From contig JAFWJH010000009.1 of the NCBI GenBank assembly GCA_017511645.1, positions 1 through 42,015 of the forward strand: a stretch of DNA of 42,015 bases, given 5' to 3'. The notes below the pieces were generated by a model. It searched no databases and was not told the DNA's origin. It saw nothing but the letters and a program-made list of their open reading frames with translations. A program made the translations under genes and the position numbers. Source of the stretch: Candidatus Saccharimonadota bacterium. GTDB lineage: Bacteria; Patescibacteriota; Saccharimonadia; Saccharimonadales; Saccharimonadaceae. This document shows positions 25,072 through 32,722 of this stretch, one piece after another (the first letter of the stretch is position 1; every line of letters begins with the position of its first letter).

Positions 25072-25789
25072 GGTTTTCCTTTCTTAGTTTTTCATATACT
25101 CTACCAACTTTGGAAAATTGCTGCGGATAGATTTTTTCCTCTGACATAACTTTGGCGAGCCAAAGGGGAATAATACCATGCGCTTTAACTTCCATGATGA
25201 TATTTTGCTTGTCCTTAAAATAAATTTTATCACGCTTTCCTTTAACAAGGCTGAGATTTTTGTAACGATATCTTAGCTTTTCGTCAAAAGTGATGCGCAG
25301 AGCATCTTCGCCTTTATAACTTTCGCGGTTATACATGACGAGGAGTTTGGGTTTTAGGTCGAAATGTTCGATAAGGTAGTCTACTTCTCTTGCGATTTGG
25401 AGGTCATGAGCTGTCTCGATAGAACGGCTGGCCAACTCGACCATTGTAGCTTTACCTTTGATTAATTCGTCAAAATCTTGATGAGTAATCATGACGCGGC
25501 GCTTATAGCCGAGATTATTTTCTTTACCTTTTAATTTGGTCTTGATTTCGAGGAATACGCGGTCGTAACCGCCGTAGCTACGGGCGCGAAGCTTTTCCTT
25601 GAACTGTGGGCGGTCGATGGACTGAATGATAAGGTCGTAGTTATCGTTGTCAAAATAAAGGTTGAAAACTTCCGAGCGGAAGTAGCTGTCTTTTTCCATA
25701 TGCTCGTTGACGACTTTGAGGATCTTTTTCTTTTGGCTGGATGTGAGCAGATACTTTTTCTCGATCCGGTCAAAAACTTTGGTTTCCAT
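25064..25789 (-). CDS. VTC-domain polyphosphate polymerase
   Basis: 241 aa, a single tunnel-shaped VTC domain without SPX or membrane parts. The basic tunnel residues seen in the yeast Vtc4 family are all identifiable: EKKYLL at the start, KEKLRARSYGG near 63, FLEIKTK near 80, KRRVMI near 93, YNRESY near 152, LRITFDEKLRYRY near 165 and IIMEVKAHG near 205 (metal-binding Glu). Expected reaction: ATP to polyphosphate, although the bacterial members may make another polymer. It sits in a tight operon with the upstream FISUMP gene (47 bases) and the downstream DUF4956 gene. A truncated copy of its start lies at 7478-7653. Confidence 0.88.
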   Translation of the reverse strand: METKVFDRIEKKYLLTSSQKKKILKVVNEHMEKDSYFRSEVFNLYFDNDNYDLIIQSIDRPQFKEKLRARSYGGYDRVFLEIKTKLKGKENNLGYKRRVMITHQDFDELIKGKATMVELASRSIETAHDLQIAREVDYLIEHFDLKPKLLVMYNRESYKGEDALRITFDEKLRYRYKNLSLVKGKRDKIYFKDKQNIIMEVKAHGIIPLWLAKVMSEEKIYPQQFSKVGRVYEKLRKENHV

Positions 25790-25836
25790 GTGTATATTAT
25801 AATATGTCTAACATAAAATAAGGCTGAAAATCTTAA

Positions 25837-27459
25837 TTATTCGGCGAGGCACCGGACGGACAAGCCGTAGCTCCCGCTATTGCTGTAGGCCGGGCGAACA
25901 CTACTAGAATTGAAGTACTGGTCAAAGGCAAAAGAAGCACTGTCTACCGCGCTAGACCAGTAGTCCCCGCTGCCAGCCGAATTGCTAAGCGAGCCATTAT
26001 TGACATAGCCGGACCGCACAAAGTAGAGAGGACTAGAAACCATTTTATTAAAGCTAGTAGAACCATCAGCATATCCTGCCGTATTCTTATCATCCTTAGT
26101 AATGTCATAGGCATAAAGCAGTTTAGAAAATTCATAGGTTCTAGTATCTGGTAGTCTCCATCCTTTAGGACAAATAGAGTTAGTAGCATTACCACTAGTG
26201 TAACTATTCGATGAATTAGAAGCAATAGTTGCAGTCCAGTTATAGTAATTACCAGCTTTACCATGGCCATCTTTATATCCATCTGGTTCAACGTTGCCTC
26301 TATCATAGGAATAAGGGTTACTATTATCATTCTTCCAAGTAGTAGAGCTAAGATCTTCTGGAGCTATGGTAGCTCTTTCTGGTGTCCAAGAGATGATTTC
26401 TCCACTAGATGTACAATTAGTAGTGGTAGCCGTATTAGAGCACGTATAACCATTATTACTATCATAACCATAACTACCATAGAGGGTGAGGTTAGTATCA
26501 TTAGACGTAAAGGTACGCATAGCAATGCTACCATCTGGTTTAGTAGTATTAAAGTCTAGGTCTAAGTTCTCTGTCATCCAACATTGGCCTACATTGTCAT
26601 CCATGTAGTCAGTTTTGAGCTTAGTTACCCAGTAGATACTGTTGTCTCTTGTATCTACTACTTCTAGGTCTGATGCAGTGCCAAAGACATTAGCCGCATT
26701 ACAAATAGATGAACTCATATCCTGCATCTTGTAATAATAGTTAGTTTCTCCAGTACTAGGGTCTACTATAGGTACTTTAGATTTGCCAGCATTCTTGAAG
26801 GCTTCAGCTAGAGTAGTAGGCTGGACAGCAGAGGATGGATGAAACATGACGTACTTAACTTGGCCAGTATAGGTACCAGAAGCTTGAGTGCCACTAATAT
26901 AGGCATCATAGGTAGCAGTGATCTTAGAACCAGTAGTACTATCTACAGTACCACTCTGTTTCTTGGCTATTTCAGTCCAGGTAGAGGGGATAGTATGGAA
27001 GAGATTATCATTGTAACCAGAAGATATAGCTACAGTACCATCAGTATTACCTAGTTTAAAGGACCAGGAAGAGGTGGTAGTATCTATATGATCAGGATCA
27101 TATACTCCTGTAGCAATATTAGACCCGCTAGTACCAACTAGATTAGTATTACCTTCTGTACCGTCACTAGCCCCTCTAGCATAGACAATAAAGCCATCCT
27201 TATCATTGCAGTACATTGTAAAGGTAGTAGGTGCTCCACCTAGATTAGGATAGTATTGATTGTTTATTACTGATTGGGTATGGGTAGAAGATGATCCTCC
27301 ATCTATGGTACAAGAGACTGGTAGATTAAGAGTAAGTTTATCCACATTAGATTTATCGGCAAAGACAGGAACATTAGAATAGGAACTAATACTTACAATA
27401 AAGCCTAGGATTAATAATGCTACACTATAAAGATATACTTTGGTTAGTTTGTGGCCCAT
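25837..27459 (-). CDS. Secreted FISUMP-domain protein, second copy, heading the VTC operon
   Basis: 540 aa from MGHKLTKVYL, after a GTGAGGTAAAAGGT site; an upstream in-frame ATG would run through the structured leader. The signal peptide ends near VFADKSN. A beta-rich domain with a Cys pair (residues ~38-230) is followed by a FISUMP domain from ~280: CWMTENLDLDF, WTPERATIAPEDLSS, ICPKGWRLPD, DYWSSAV and SVRCLAE. From CWMTENL onward it closely follows the protein at 5834-7396, apart from the ~47-codon variable stretch near the end. No cell-wall sorting signal is visible. As first gene of the operon it is probably the displayed, binding component of the surface system. Confidence 0.85.
   Translation of the reverse strand: MGHKLTKVYLYSVALLILGFIVSISSYSNVPVFADKSNVDKLTLNLPVSCTIDGGSSSTHTQSVINNQYYPNLGGAPTTFTMYCNDKDGFIVYARGASDGTEGNTNLVGTSGSNIATGVYDPDHIDTTTSSWSFKLGNTDGTVAISSGYNDNLFHTIPSTWTEIAKKQSGTVDSTTGSKITATYDAYISGTQASGTYTGQVKYVMFHPSSAVQPTTLAEAFKNAGKSKVPIVDPSTGETNYYYKMQDMSSSICNAANVFGTASDLEVVDTRDNSIYWVTKLKTDYMDDNVGQCWMTENLDLDFNTTKPDGSIAMRTFTSNDTNLTLYGSYGYDSNNGYTCSNTATTTNCTSSGEIISWTPERATIAPEDLSSTTWKNDNSNPYSYDRGNVEPDGYKDGHGKAGNYYNWTATIASNSSNSYTSGNATNSICPKGWRLPDTRTYEFSKLLYAYDITKDDKNTAGYADGSTSFNKMVSSPLYFVRSGYVNNGSLSNSAGSGDYWSSAVDSASFAFDQYFNSSSVRPAYSNSGSYGLSVRCLAE
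25861..26001 (-). other. Candidate DGR variable region 2 (47 codons)
   Basis: Counterpart of 7232-7372, equal in length and with the same framework codons. Variable codons here include AAT, AGC, GGC, GAC, TTT, CAG, TAC, CGC and GGG where the other copy has TAT, ATC, TAC, GGC, CTG, TTC, AAC and AGG. Within the core only one purely silent difference (TTC/TTT) accompanies the many replacements, the reverse of normal paralogue drift. Confidence 0.6.
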
Positions 27460-27659
27460 ACCTTTTACCTCACTTAGATTATTAAGCTCTTGTGGTGCCA
27501 CCTTTATAACGGGAATTAACGAAAATGGCACCGCGAGGGGTGCAATTACTAACAGCTAATATCCGAATTCGAACATGGCTGTAAAGTTCCTCGCGGTACG
27601 ATTTTCACCATGTTCAAATCATTAAAATGATTCGGAAAAATTTAGTTGTTGATAATTGC
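27460..27659 (-). promoter_or_regulatory. 200-nt structured 5' leader with a pseudoknot, candidate regulatory RNA
   Basis: Pairings on the minus strand: 27630-27636 with 27562-27568 (TCCGAAT/ATTCGGA); 27608-27618 with 27568-27578 (TTTGAACATGG / CCATGTTCGAA, one mismatch); a side hairpin at 27617-27632; and the loop segment 27589-27597 (ACCGCGAGG) with downstream 27530-27538 (CCTCGCGGT), which makes a pseudoknot. Competing with it, 27526-27532 (GGTGCCA) can pair with 27494-27500 (TGGCACC). The last region reads AAAGGTGGCACC, matching the core GGUGGNACC of T-box leaders, but I can place neither a specifier loop nor a full antiterminator. Class unknown. Confidence 0.6.
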
Positions 27660-27665
27660 ATTTTT

Positions 27666-27694
27666 ATTATAACCCGCTCATGATTTTATAGCAA
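27666..27694 (-). promoter_or_regulatory. Promoter of the FISUMP-VTC operon
   Basis: TTGCTA (27689-27694) and TATAAT (27666-27671) on the minus strand are separated by exactly 17 bases. The predicted start near 27659 makes a 200-nt leader, exceptional in a window where most transcripts seem to begin at or near the start codon. Confidence 0.6.
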
Positions 27695-27715
27695 CATTCA
27701 ATTTATTTATCGTGT

Positions 27716-27721
27716 TATAAT
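27716..27721 (+). promoter_or_regulatory. -10 box of the ABC exporter gene
   Basis: TATAAT lies nine bases before the ATG with no Shine-Dalgarno sequence between them, so this large gene is probably translated from a leaderless or nearly leaderless message. Confidence 0.45.
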
Positions 27722-27730
27722 TTAATTAAC

Positions 27731-30700
27731 ATGTTAGAAATTAGGGGTGTAAAAAAGGTCTATGAGACTGGTGGTATTAAGCGTACTGTGCTTAATAAAA
27801 TTAATATTAATTTTCGCACCTCGGAGTTTGTGGCGATCTTGGGCCCGTCTGGTTCGGGCAAGACTACGCTACTTAATATCATCGGAGGACTAGACCATTA
27901 CACTAAAGGCGATTTAATTATCAACGAAAAATCTACCAAAAAGTTCCGCGACAAAGATTGGGATAGTTATCGCAACCACCGAATCGGTTTTGTATTTCAG
28001 AGTTATAACTTAATTCCGCATCAGACAGTATTACAAAACGTGCGGCTAGCTTTGACATTGTCGGGTATTTCTAAAAAAGAGTCGATCCGCCGCGCGAAAA
28101 AAGCCCTAAAAGATGTAGGACTAGAAGAGCATATCGACAAAAGACCGGCGCAGCTCTCAGGTGGACAAATGCAGCGCGTAGCGATAGCACGAGCACTAGT
28201 AAATGACCCAGATATTTTGCTGGCCGACGAGCCAACCGGTGCACTAGATTCTGAGACTAGTATACAAATAATGGATCTACTAAAACAAGTTGCCAAAGAT
28301 AAGCTGGTAATTATGGTAACACACAATCCAGAGCTGGCCGACGAATACGCTACACGAATTATTACATTAAAAGACGGCGAGATTACTTCAGACTCTGAAC
28401 CATACGACGGCAAAGAAAAAACCGACCTCGACCTAGAAAAATCTAAGCGTAAACAAAAGAAAACCAAAATGTCCTTTGTGACGGCGCTATCTTTGTCGCT
28501 TAAGAATCTATTAACTAAAAAAGGTCGCACAATACTGGTAGCATTTGCGGGGTCGATCGGAATTATTGGTATTGCTCTGATTAGTGCAGTGTCGACTGGG
28601 TTTCAAAATTATATTGACCAGATAGAAGAGGAAACTTTGACATCTTATCCACTATCACTGATGAAAGAGTCGGCCGATATTACTGGAATACTATTAAACT
28701 TCACCGGCAGCATGGAGGGCGGGGAAGATGATGGCAAGATCCACGAATCTCAAGTTTTGTCATCTACACTTGGCACAGTGTCAAACAATGATTTAAAGAG
28801 TTTTCGACAATATTTAAAAAATCACTACGACGAGGCAAAAGACGATATTCGATTAATGGAGGAAGAATATAATGTAGACCCAAATATTTATACAATTGAC
28901 GCGGCTAATAAACTCGCCAAGCTCAACCCAAGCAATTTATTTTCTTCGCTAGTAGGTGATTCATCACTTTTGACGACTTATTCATCGATGACGTCAGTAT
29001 TCAAACAATACGAGCTCGAAAATATGAAGAGTGACACCAAACTACTGGCTGGACGCTATCCAGAAGATTACAATGAAATGGTAGTGTCGCTAACCGAACC
29101 GGGTCAAATTACTGATCTTCTCACGTATTCGCTAGGGTTTCACGATACAGACGAGCTGAATCGCGCGATGGCGAAAATACTAAGCAACGAAAACGTAACG
29201 ATAGATACCGAACCTTTGACACTGACTTATGATGATTTGATGGATGTAGATCTAAGGCTAATTTACGCTACTGATACCTATAAGTTTAACGAAAAATACG
29301 ACGTATACGAGGACATGAGTAGTGACACAGCTTATATGCGTGATATTTATGATAATAAATCTGAAAAACTAAAAATAGTTGGCGTGGTGACGCCAAACTC
29401 TACCATGTCGCGCGGCGGTATATTGTATTTACCAAGCTTAATTACACATATTATCGAAAAATCTGGTGAGACGGAGGCCGTCAAAAAACAGCTGGCAAAC
29501 CCCGAAGTAGATATTTTCTCAAACAAAAAGTTTGGAGAGGAAGAAAATGATTTTAGTTTTGAGTTTAGTGACTTAGTATCAGTAGACAACGAAGCTTTGA
29601 AGAAGGCATTTAACGTGACAATCAATCAAAACGCGATTAGCGCCAAGACGCGAGAGTATATTGATAGTATTTCGGGCGATATTACTACCGGTGCGAATGA
29701 TGTGCCGGCGGTGAGGAATGTATTGGTAGAGCGATTTAAGACTCTTGCGGGCAAGATGATGGGAGAGTTTGACTTTTCGATTATTCTAGCGGATCCGACC
29801 AACGCGGAGGCCATTGTGAATAATTTTATTGATAACTTTATGAATGGGAAAGATTTTTCAGACCTAGAGGCAGATTATGTGGTGCCGGCAGATAGCTTCA
29901 AGACGGCTTACGGAGGATTACTGAAAGCTTATCTAGGCAGTTATGTGCTACAAGCCTTAGATAATCTGCCAAATCCACCTTCACCACCAGATGACACTTT
30001 TATGAACAATTTCCTCGCCACTACTCAAATCAGAGCAGCGTTTGATGGTTTATCTACTACTGTTGCCGAAATTTATATGAAGCAGACAATTCTTACCAAA
30101 GTGGGCGGATTGACGGCATATCTTTCGGGTAGTTTTTCGAACGCATTCAACATAGATCAAGATAAACTACTCGGTGCTTTTAAGCTGAACTTTAGCGAGG
30201 ACGAGCTGGCACGGGTAGTAAAAGCCATGTTTACCAAGAAAAAATCTACGCTTAATAATAATTTAGCCATACTCGGTTACCAAGATTTAGACGACCCTAC
30301 CGAGCTAGCATTTTATTTTAACACTTTTGATGCCAAGACGCATTTTGTTGAGTTTTTAGATAATTACAATGAGTTGATGAAGTCGTACGATGAGGAAGAT
30401 AAAGTAATAGACTATAGTGATACGACTGGAGTATTAATGTCGTCAGTAAAGACGATCGTAGATGCAGTGAGTTATGTGCTGATTGCGTTTGTGTCGATAT
30501 CGCTCGTAGTATCATCAATTATGATTGGTGTAATTACTTATATTTCAGTTTACGAGCGCACTAAGGAGATCGGGATCTTGCGAGCGATTGGGGCGAGCAA
30601 ACATAATATTTCGTCAATTTTCAATGCTGAGACATTTATTATTGGGTTTTTGTCGGGTATATTCGGTATTACGATTTCTTATATCTTGATTCCGATTATT

Positions 30701-30871
30701 AATTTAGTGTTGCACCATTTTACTGGTGACATACCACTAAGCGCCACATTAGACATTCGCACGGCATTACTATTAATTATACTAAGTGTGATTCTGACTT
30801 TGATTGGTGGGCTGATCCCAGCACGCTCAGCCAGCAAAAAAGATCCCGTCGAGGCCCTAAGAAGCGAATAG
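27731..30871 (+). CDS. MacB-type ABC exporter, fused ATPase and FtsX-like permease
   Basis: 1046 aa. Residues 1-230 are the ATPase: GPSGSGKTT (Walker A, ~39), LSGGQMQRVAIARAL (signature, ~143), ILLADEPTGALD (Walker B, ~165) and the H-loop THNPELAD. After a Lys-rich linker comes one membrane helix (~268-290), a very large outside domain (~290-900) and three C-terminal helices with the FtsX motif YERTKEIGILRAIGASKHNI. This is the mechanotransmission type used for exporting peptides or lipoproteins or for envelope stress. The outside domain (~600 residues) is far larger than MacB's. It stands alone with its own promoter and terminator; the substrate cannot be read. Confidence 0.9.
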   Translation: MLEIRGVKKVYETGGIKRTVLNKININFRTSEFVAILGPSGSGKTTLLNIIGGLDHYTKGDLIINEKSTKKFRDKDWDSYRNHRIGFVFQSYNLIPHQTVLQNVRLALTLSGISKKESIRRAKKALKDVGLEEHIDKRPAQLSGGQMQRVAIARALVNDPDILLADEPTGALDSETSIQIMDLLKQVAKDKLVIMVTHNPELADEYATRIITLKDGEITSDSEPYDGKEKTDLDLEKSKRKQKKTKMSFVTALSLSLKNLLTKKGRTILVAFAGSIGIIGIALISAVSTGFQNYIDQIEEETLTSYPLSLMKESADITGILLNFTGSMEGGEDDGKIHESQVLSSTLGTVSNNDLKSFRQYLKNHYDEAKDDIRLMEEEYNVDPNIYTIDAANKLAKLNPSNLFSSLVGDSSLLTTYSSMTSVFKQYELENMKSDTKLLAGRYPEDYNEMVVSLTEPGQITDLLTYSLGFHDTDELNRAMAKILSNENVTIDTEPLTLTYDDLMDVDLRLIYATDTYKFNEKYDVYEDMSSDTAYMRDIYDNKSEKLKIVGVVTPNSTMSRGGILYLPSLITHIIEKSGETEAVKKQLANPEVDIFSNKKFGEEENDFSFEFSDLVSVDNEALKKAFNVTINQNAISAKTREYIDSISGDITTGANDVPAVRNVLVERFKTLAGKMMGEFDFSIILADPTNAEAIVNNFIDNFMNGKDFSDLEADYVVPADSFKTAYGGLLKAYLGSYVLQALDNLPNPPSPPDDTFMNNFLATTQIRAAFDGLSTTVAEIYMKQTILTKVGGLTAYLSGSFSNAFNIDQDKLLGAFKLNFSEDELARVVKAMFTKKKSTLNNNLAILGYQDLDDPTELAFYFNTFDAKTHFVEFLDNYNELMKSYDEEDKVIDYSDTTGVLMSSVKTIVDAVSYVLIAFVSISLVVSSIMIGVITYISVYERTKEIGILRAIGASKHNISSIFNAETFIIGFLSGIFGITISYILIPIINLVLHHFTGDIPLSATLDIRTALLLIILSVILTLIGGLIPARSASKKDPVEALRSE

Positions 30872-30903
30872 AAATAGCCTGACTGGATGGTCAGGCTATT
30901 TCT
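30870..30903 (+). terminator. Terminator hairpin after the ABC exporter gene
   Basis: AGAAATAGCCTGAC / GTCAGGCTATTTCT forms a perfect 14-bp stem with a six-base loop, starting inside the stop codon. The T-run is weak and lies within the stem arm (TATTTCT). Confidence 0.7.
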
Positions 30904-30904
30904 A

Positions 30905-30922
30905 TGGCTAGGGTGGAGGGAT
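30905..30922 (-). repeat. 18-bp copy of the tRNA-Gln 3' end
   Basis: TGGCTAGGGTGGAGGGAT is identical to 31019-31036, the last 18 bases of tRNA-Gln including CCA. The bases further in (toward the T arm) are degenerate. Direct repeats of a tRNA 3' end usually mark integration or excision of a mobile element; the 114-base interval holds only a hairpin. Confidence 0.6.
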
Positions 30923-30971
30923 GAGGAACCTCACTTCGTTCGGTGCGAACCATGGGCTCGTATCCCTTCAC

Positions 30972-31018
30972 TTTAATCAGAATCAAAATAAGACCCCTTC
31001 GGAGTCTTCTTCTGATTC
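30972..31018 (-). terminator. Likely terminator hairpin after tRNA-Gln
   Basis: Reading away from the tRNA on the minus strand, AATCAGAA and AAGACTCC pair with GGGGTCTT and TTCTGATT around a GAA loop, a long two-part stem. T residues lie in the internal bulge rather than after the stem, so termination strength is uncertain. Confidence 0.45.
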
Positions 31019-31093
31019 TGGCTAGGGTGGAGGGATTCGAACCCCCGAATGGTGGGGCCAGAACCCACTGCCTTACCACTTGGCGACACCCTA
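31019..31093 (-). tRNA. tRNA-Gln (anticodon CUG)
   Basis: On the minus strand the acceptor TAGGGTG pairs with CACCCTA, followed by G and encoded CCA (31019-31021). The D-arm is GCCAAGTGGTAAGGC, the anticodon stem GTGGG/CCCAC carries loop TTCTGGC (anticodon CTG), and the T-arm GGGGG-TTCGAAT-CCCTC closes the cloverleaf. Confidence 0.93.
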
Positions 31094-31138
31094 TCGGTTG
31101 GTATTATTATACCACATATTTATATACTGTGGTTAAAA

Positions 31139-31167
31139 TTGACAAAAATCATAATGTGTGGTATAAT
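31139..31167 (+). promoter_or_regulatory. Consensus promoter TTGACA-17-TATAAT
   Basis: A perfect -35 (31139-31144) and -10 (31162-31167) with 17-base spacing. The start near 31174 leaves about 38 bases of leader with an AGAGGAGGTG ribosome site before the next gene. Confidence 0.75.
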
Positions 31168-31211
31168 TAGAGGAGTACTTTTTCTATAGTACCAGAGAGG
31201 AGGTGCAAAAA

Positions 31212-31682
31212 ATGAGCTGGGAAGTTAGAAAAAAGGAAGAAAATGGGGAGTACATACTTAACAAAATAGTGGAAAACGCAGAGTCTTATATAGGTTTCTT
31301 GGTGTTTGGTCCGGACTTTTCCTCAAAAGGGGAAATCGCTAACGAAATACGCAAATCCGTACCTAGGTTGATAAGACTCAACGGAGTAACGGATACAGAA
31401 GCAGAACACATCAAAGAATTATTGCAGACGACTACCGATAAATCTGGCGTTATCTTTGTAATGCCTGGTGACGAATCTATCGACCATGATATAAGGAATG
31501 AGGCTATAGAATGGCTGAGAAGTTTCGATCTGGGAATTATTGTAGGAGTCTACGCTAGAAGGGCTATACACGACGAAAGTGAGACGCCCGAGGTGATGCT
31601 CGAAACCAATAGACAACTGACCGAAATGATAGAAAACCCGCCAAAGGTAGACGACTTTGATTATCTAATCACCGTTAAGTAA
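31212..31682 (+). CDS. Unknown protein, 156 aa
   Basis: Start chosen at ATG 31212, eight bases after AGGAGGTG; a GTG at 31203 is an alternative but sits against the ribosome site. The protein looks like an alpha/beta soluble domain with strands IGFLVFGPDF, SGVIFVMPGDES and LGIIVGVYAR separated by helices, the layout of a Rossmann-like or P-loop-like fold but without a Walker A motif. Charged N- and C-termini. Strong promoter and terminator make it a single-gene unit. Function not recognised. Confidence 0.7.
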   Translation: MSWEVRKKEENGEYILNKIVENAESYIGFLVFGPDFSSKGEIANEIRKSVPRLIRLNGVTDTEAEHIKELLQTTTDKSGVIFVMPGDESIDHDIRNEAIEWLRSFDLGIIVGVYARRAIHDESETPEVMLETNRQLTEMIENPPKVDDFDYLITVK

Positions 31683-31691
31683 ACTCTTCCC

Positions 31692-31719
31692 GCCCCGGCG
31701 ATATCGTCGGGGCATTTTT
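31692..31719 (+). terminator. Rho-independent terminator
   Basis: GCCCCG-gcgatatcgt-CGGGGC followed by ATTTTT. The -10 box of the next gene (TGCTATAATG) begins right after it. Confidence 0.8.
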
Positions 31720-31738
31720 GTGCTATAATGAGTTTACT

Positions 31739-32701
31739 ATGGCAAAACAGAAAAAGATTTTCACAAAAACTGAACTTACTAAACTCCCAGCAGAAGAAAT
31801 TATTGATAAAATACAGCACGAAAATTATTCTTTACTCGAGTCGCTCGATGCTGGGAATCTACGCAAAGAAATGGTGCCGGTAGGCAAGGCTTGTAATACC
31901 GCGATTAACTACTTTTTTGGCACTACGGGGCCAAAAAAGGATCCCACCGCCCACAGCAAGGCAGCGCGCAAGAAACTAGTGAAGATATTGTCTAAAATCA
32001 CGCCGGGTTCATATACCGGCATGCCAAAAGATAGCGAAAATGGCCTAGTGATTGGGTTTAATCACCCGTCGCTTGGTGAGATTGCGCGAATTTTGACCAT
32101 GAAAATTGATATTATGGGTGACAAGCCGATGTATTTTCCAGTAAACTTGCCGTGGTACGAGGCGCTCGCGCCAAATTTTGACCGCATCAAGCGGCTAGGA
32201 ATAGTGATTACTCCTACCATTACGCCAGCGACCTGGAAGAAACTCGAACTAAAAGAGGGGACGAAGCTATACGAGTCTGCCAGCAGAATTAAAAAAGAGT
32301 TTCGCGATATTTATACCAACCTTTCGCACGACGCAATGCTAAATGGCGGGGTGATTTTTGTGGCTCCGTCGGCTACGCGACAGGCGACGGTGTTTAAGAC
32401 AAAAGAAGCCTATGACAAAGAGGAAGATATCATCCCGACAATGTCGATGTTGGCGCTAAAACTATATTCTGACCCTAAGATGAATTGTGATTTTCTACCT
32501 ATGGCAGTGCTGCCGCCAGAGGGCGCTAAGCGCGGGCTAAACTTTGGTAAAAAATATCGCCTAATTCCAGGCGAGATGATGACGGCCGATGAAATTCGCA
32601 AAAAATATTTCAAAACCAAAAACCCTGAGCGGCTCGAAGGGTTTGACTGGGAATTTCATAAAAGAATCGCCGATAAATTACCAAAGAAGTTTTGGTATTA
32701 A
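31739..32701 (+). CDS. Acyltransferase-like protein (PlsC-related, tentative)
   Basis: 320 aa from MAKQKKIF, about 12 bases after a TGCTATAAT box. Residues ~103-115 read VIGFNHPSLGEIAR, resembling motif I of glycerolipid acyltransferases (H-x4-D, here H-x4-E), and GGVIFVAPSATRQ near 205 is where such enzymes have their FPEGTRS-like motif. No membrane helix is clear. If the assignment holds it would acylate a glycerophosphate or related acceptor, fitting with the gpsA-like gene in the same window. The departures from the motifs leave the call uncertain. It stands just upstream of the phosphorylase gene. Confidence 0.5.
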   Translation: MAKQKKIFTKTELTKLPAEEIIDKIQHENYSLLESLDAGNLRKEMVPVGKACNTAINYFFGTTGPKKDPTAHSKAARKKLVKILSKITPGSYTGMPKDSENGLVIGFNHPSLGEIARILTMKIDIMGDKPMYFPVNLPWYEALAPNFDRIKRLGIVITPTITPATWKKLELKEGTKLYESASRIKKEFRDIYTNLSHDAMLNGGVIFVAPSATRQATVFKTKEAYDKEEDIIPTMSMLALKLYSDPKMNCDFLPMAVLPPEGAKRGLNFGKKYRLIPGEMMTADEIRKKYFKTKNPERLEGFDWEFHKRIADKLPKKFWY

Positions 32702-32722
32702 TGTGATATAATCATAAGAGTT

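Noticed and set aside
27488-27504. Calling the 27.5 kb leader a T-box riboswitch
   Set aside because: The GGUGGNACC core matches, but no specifier loop, AG bulge or complete antiterminator could be drawn, and the gene is not an amino-acid or tRNA-synthetase gene. Kept as an unclassified leader.
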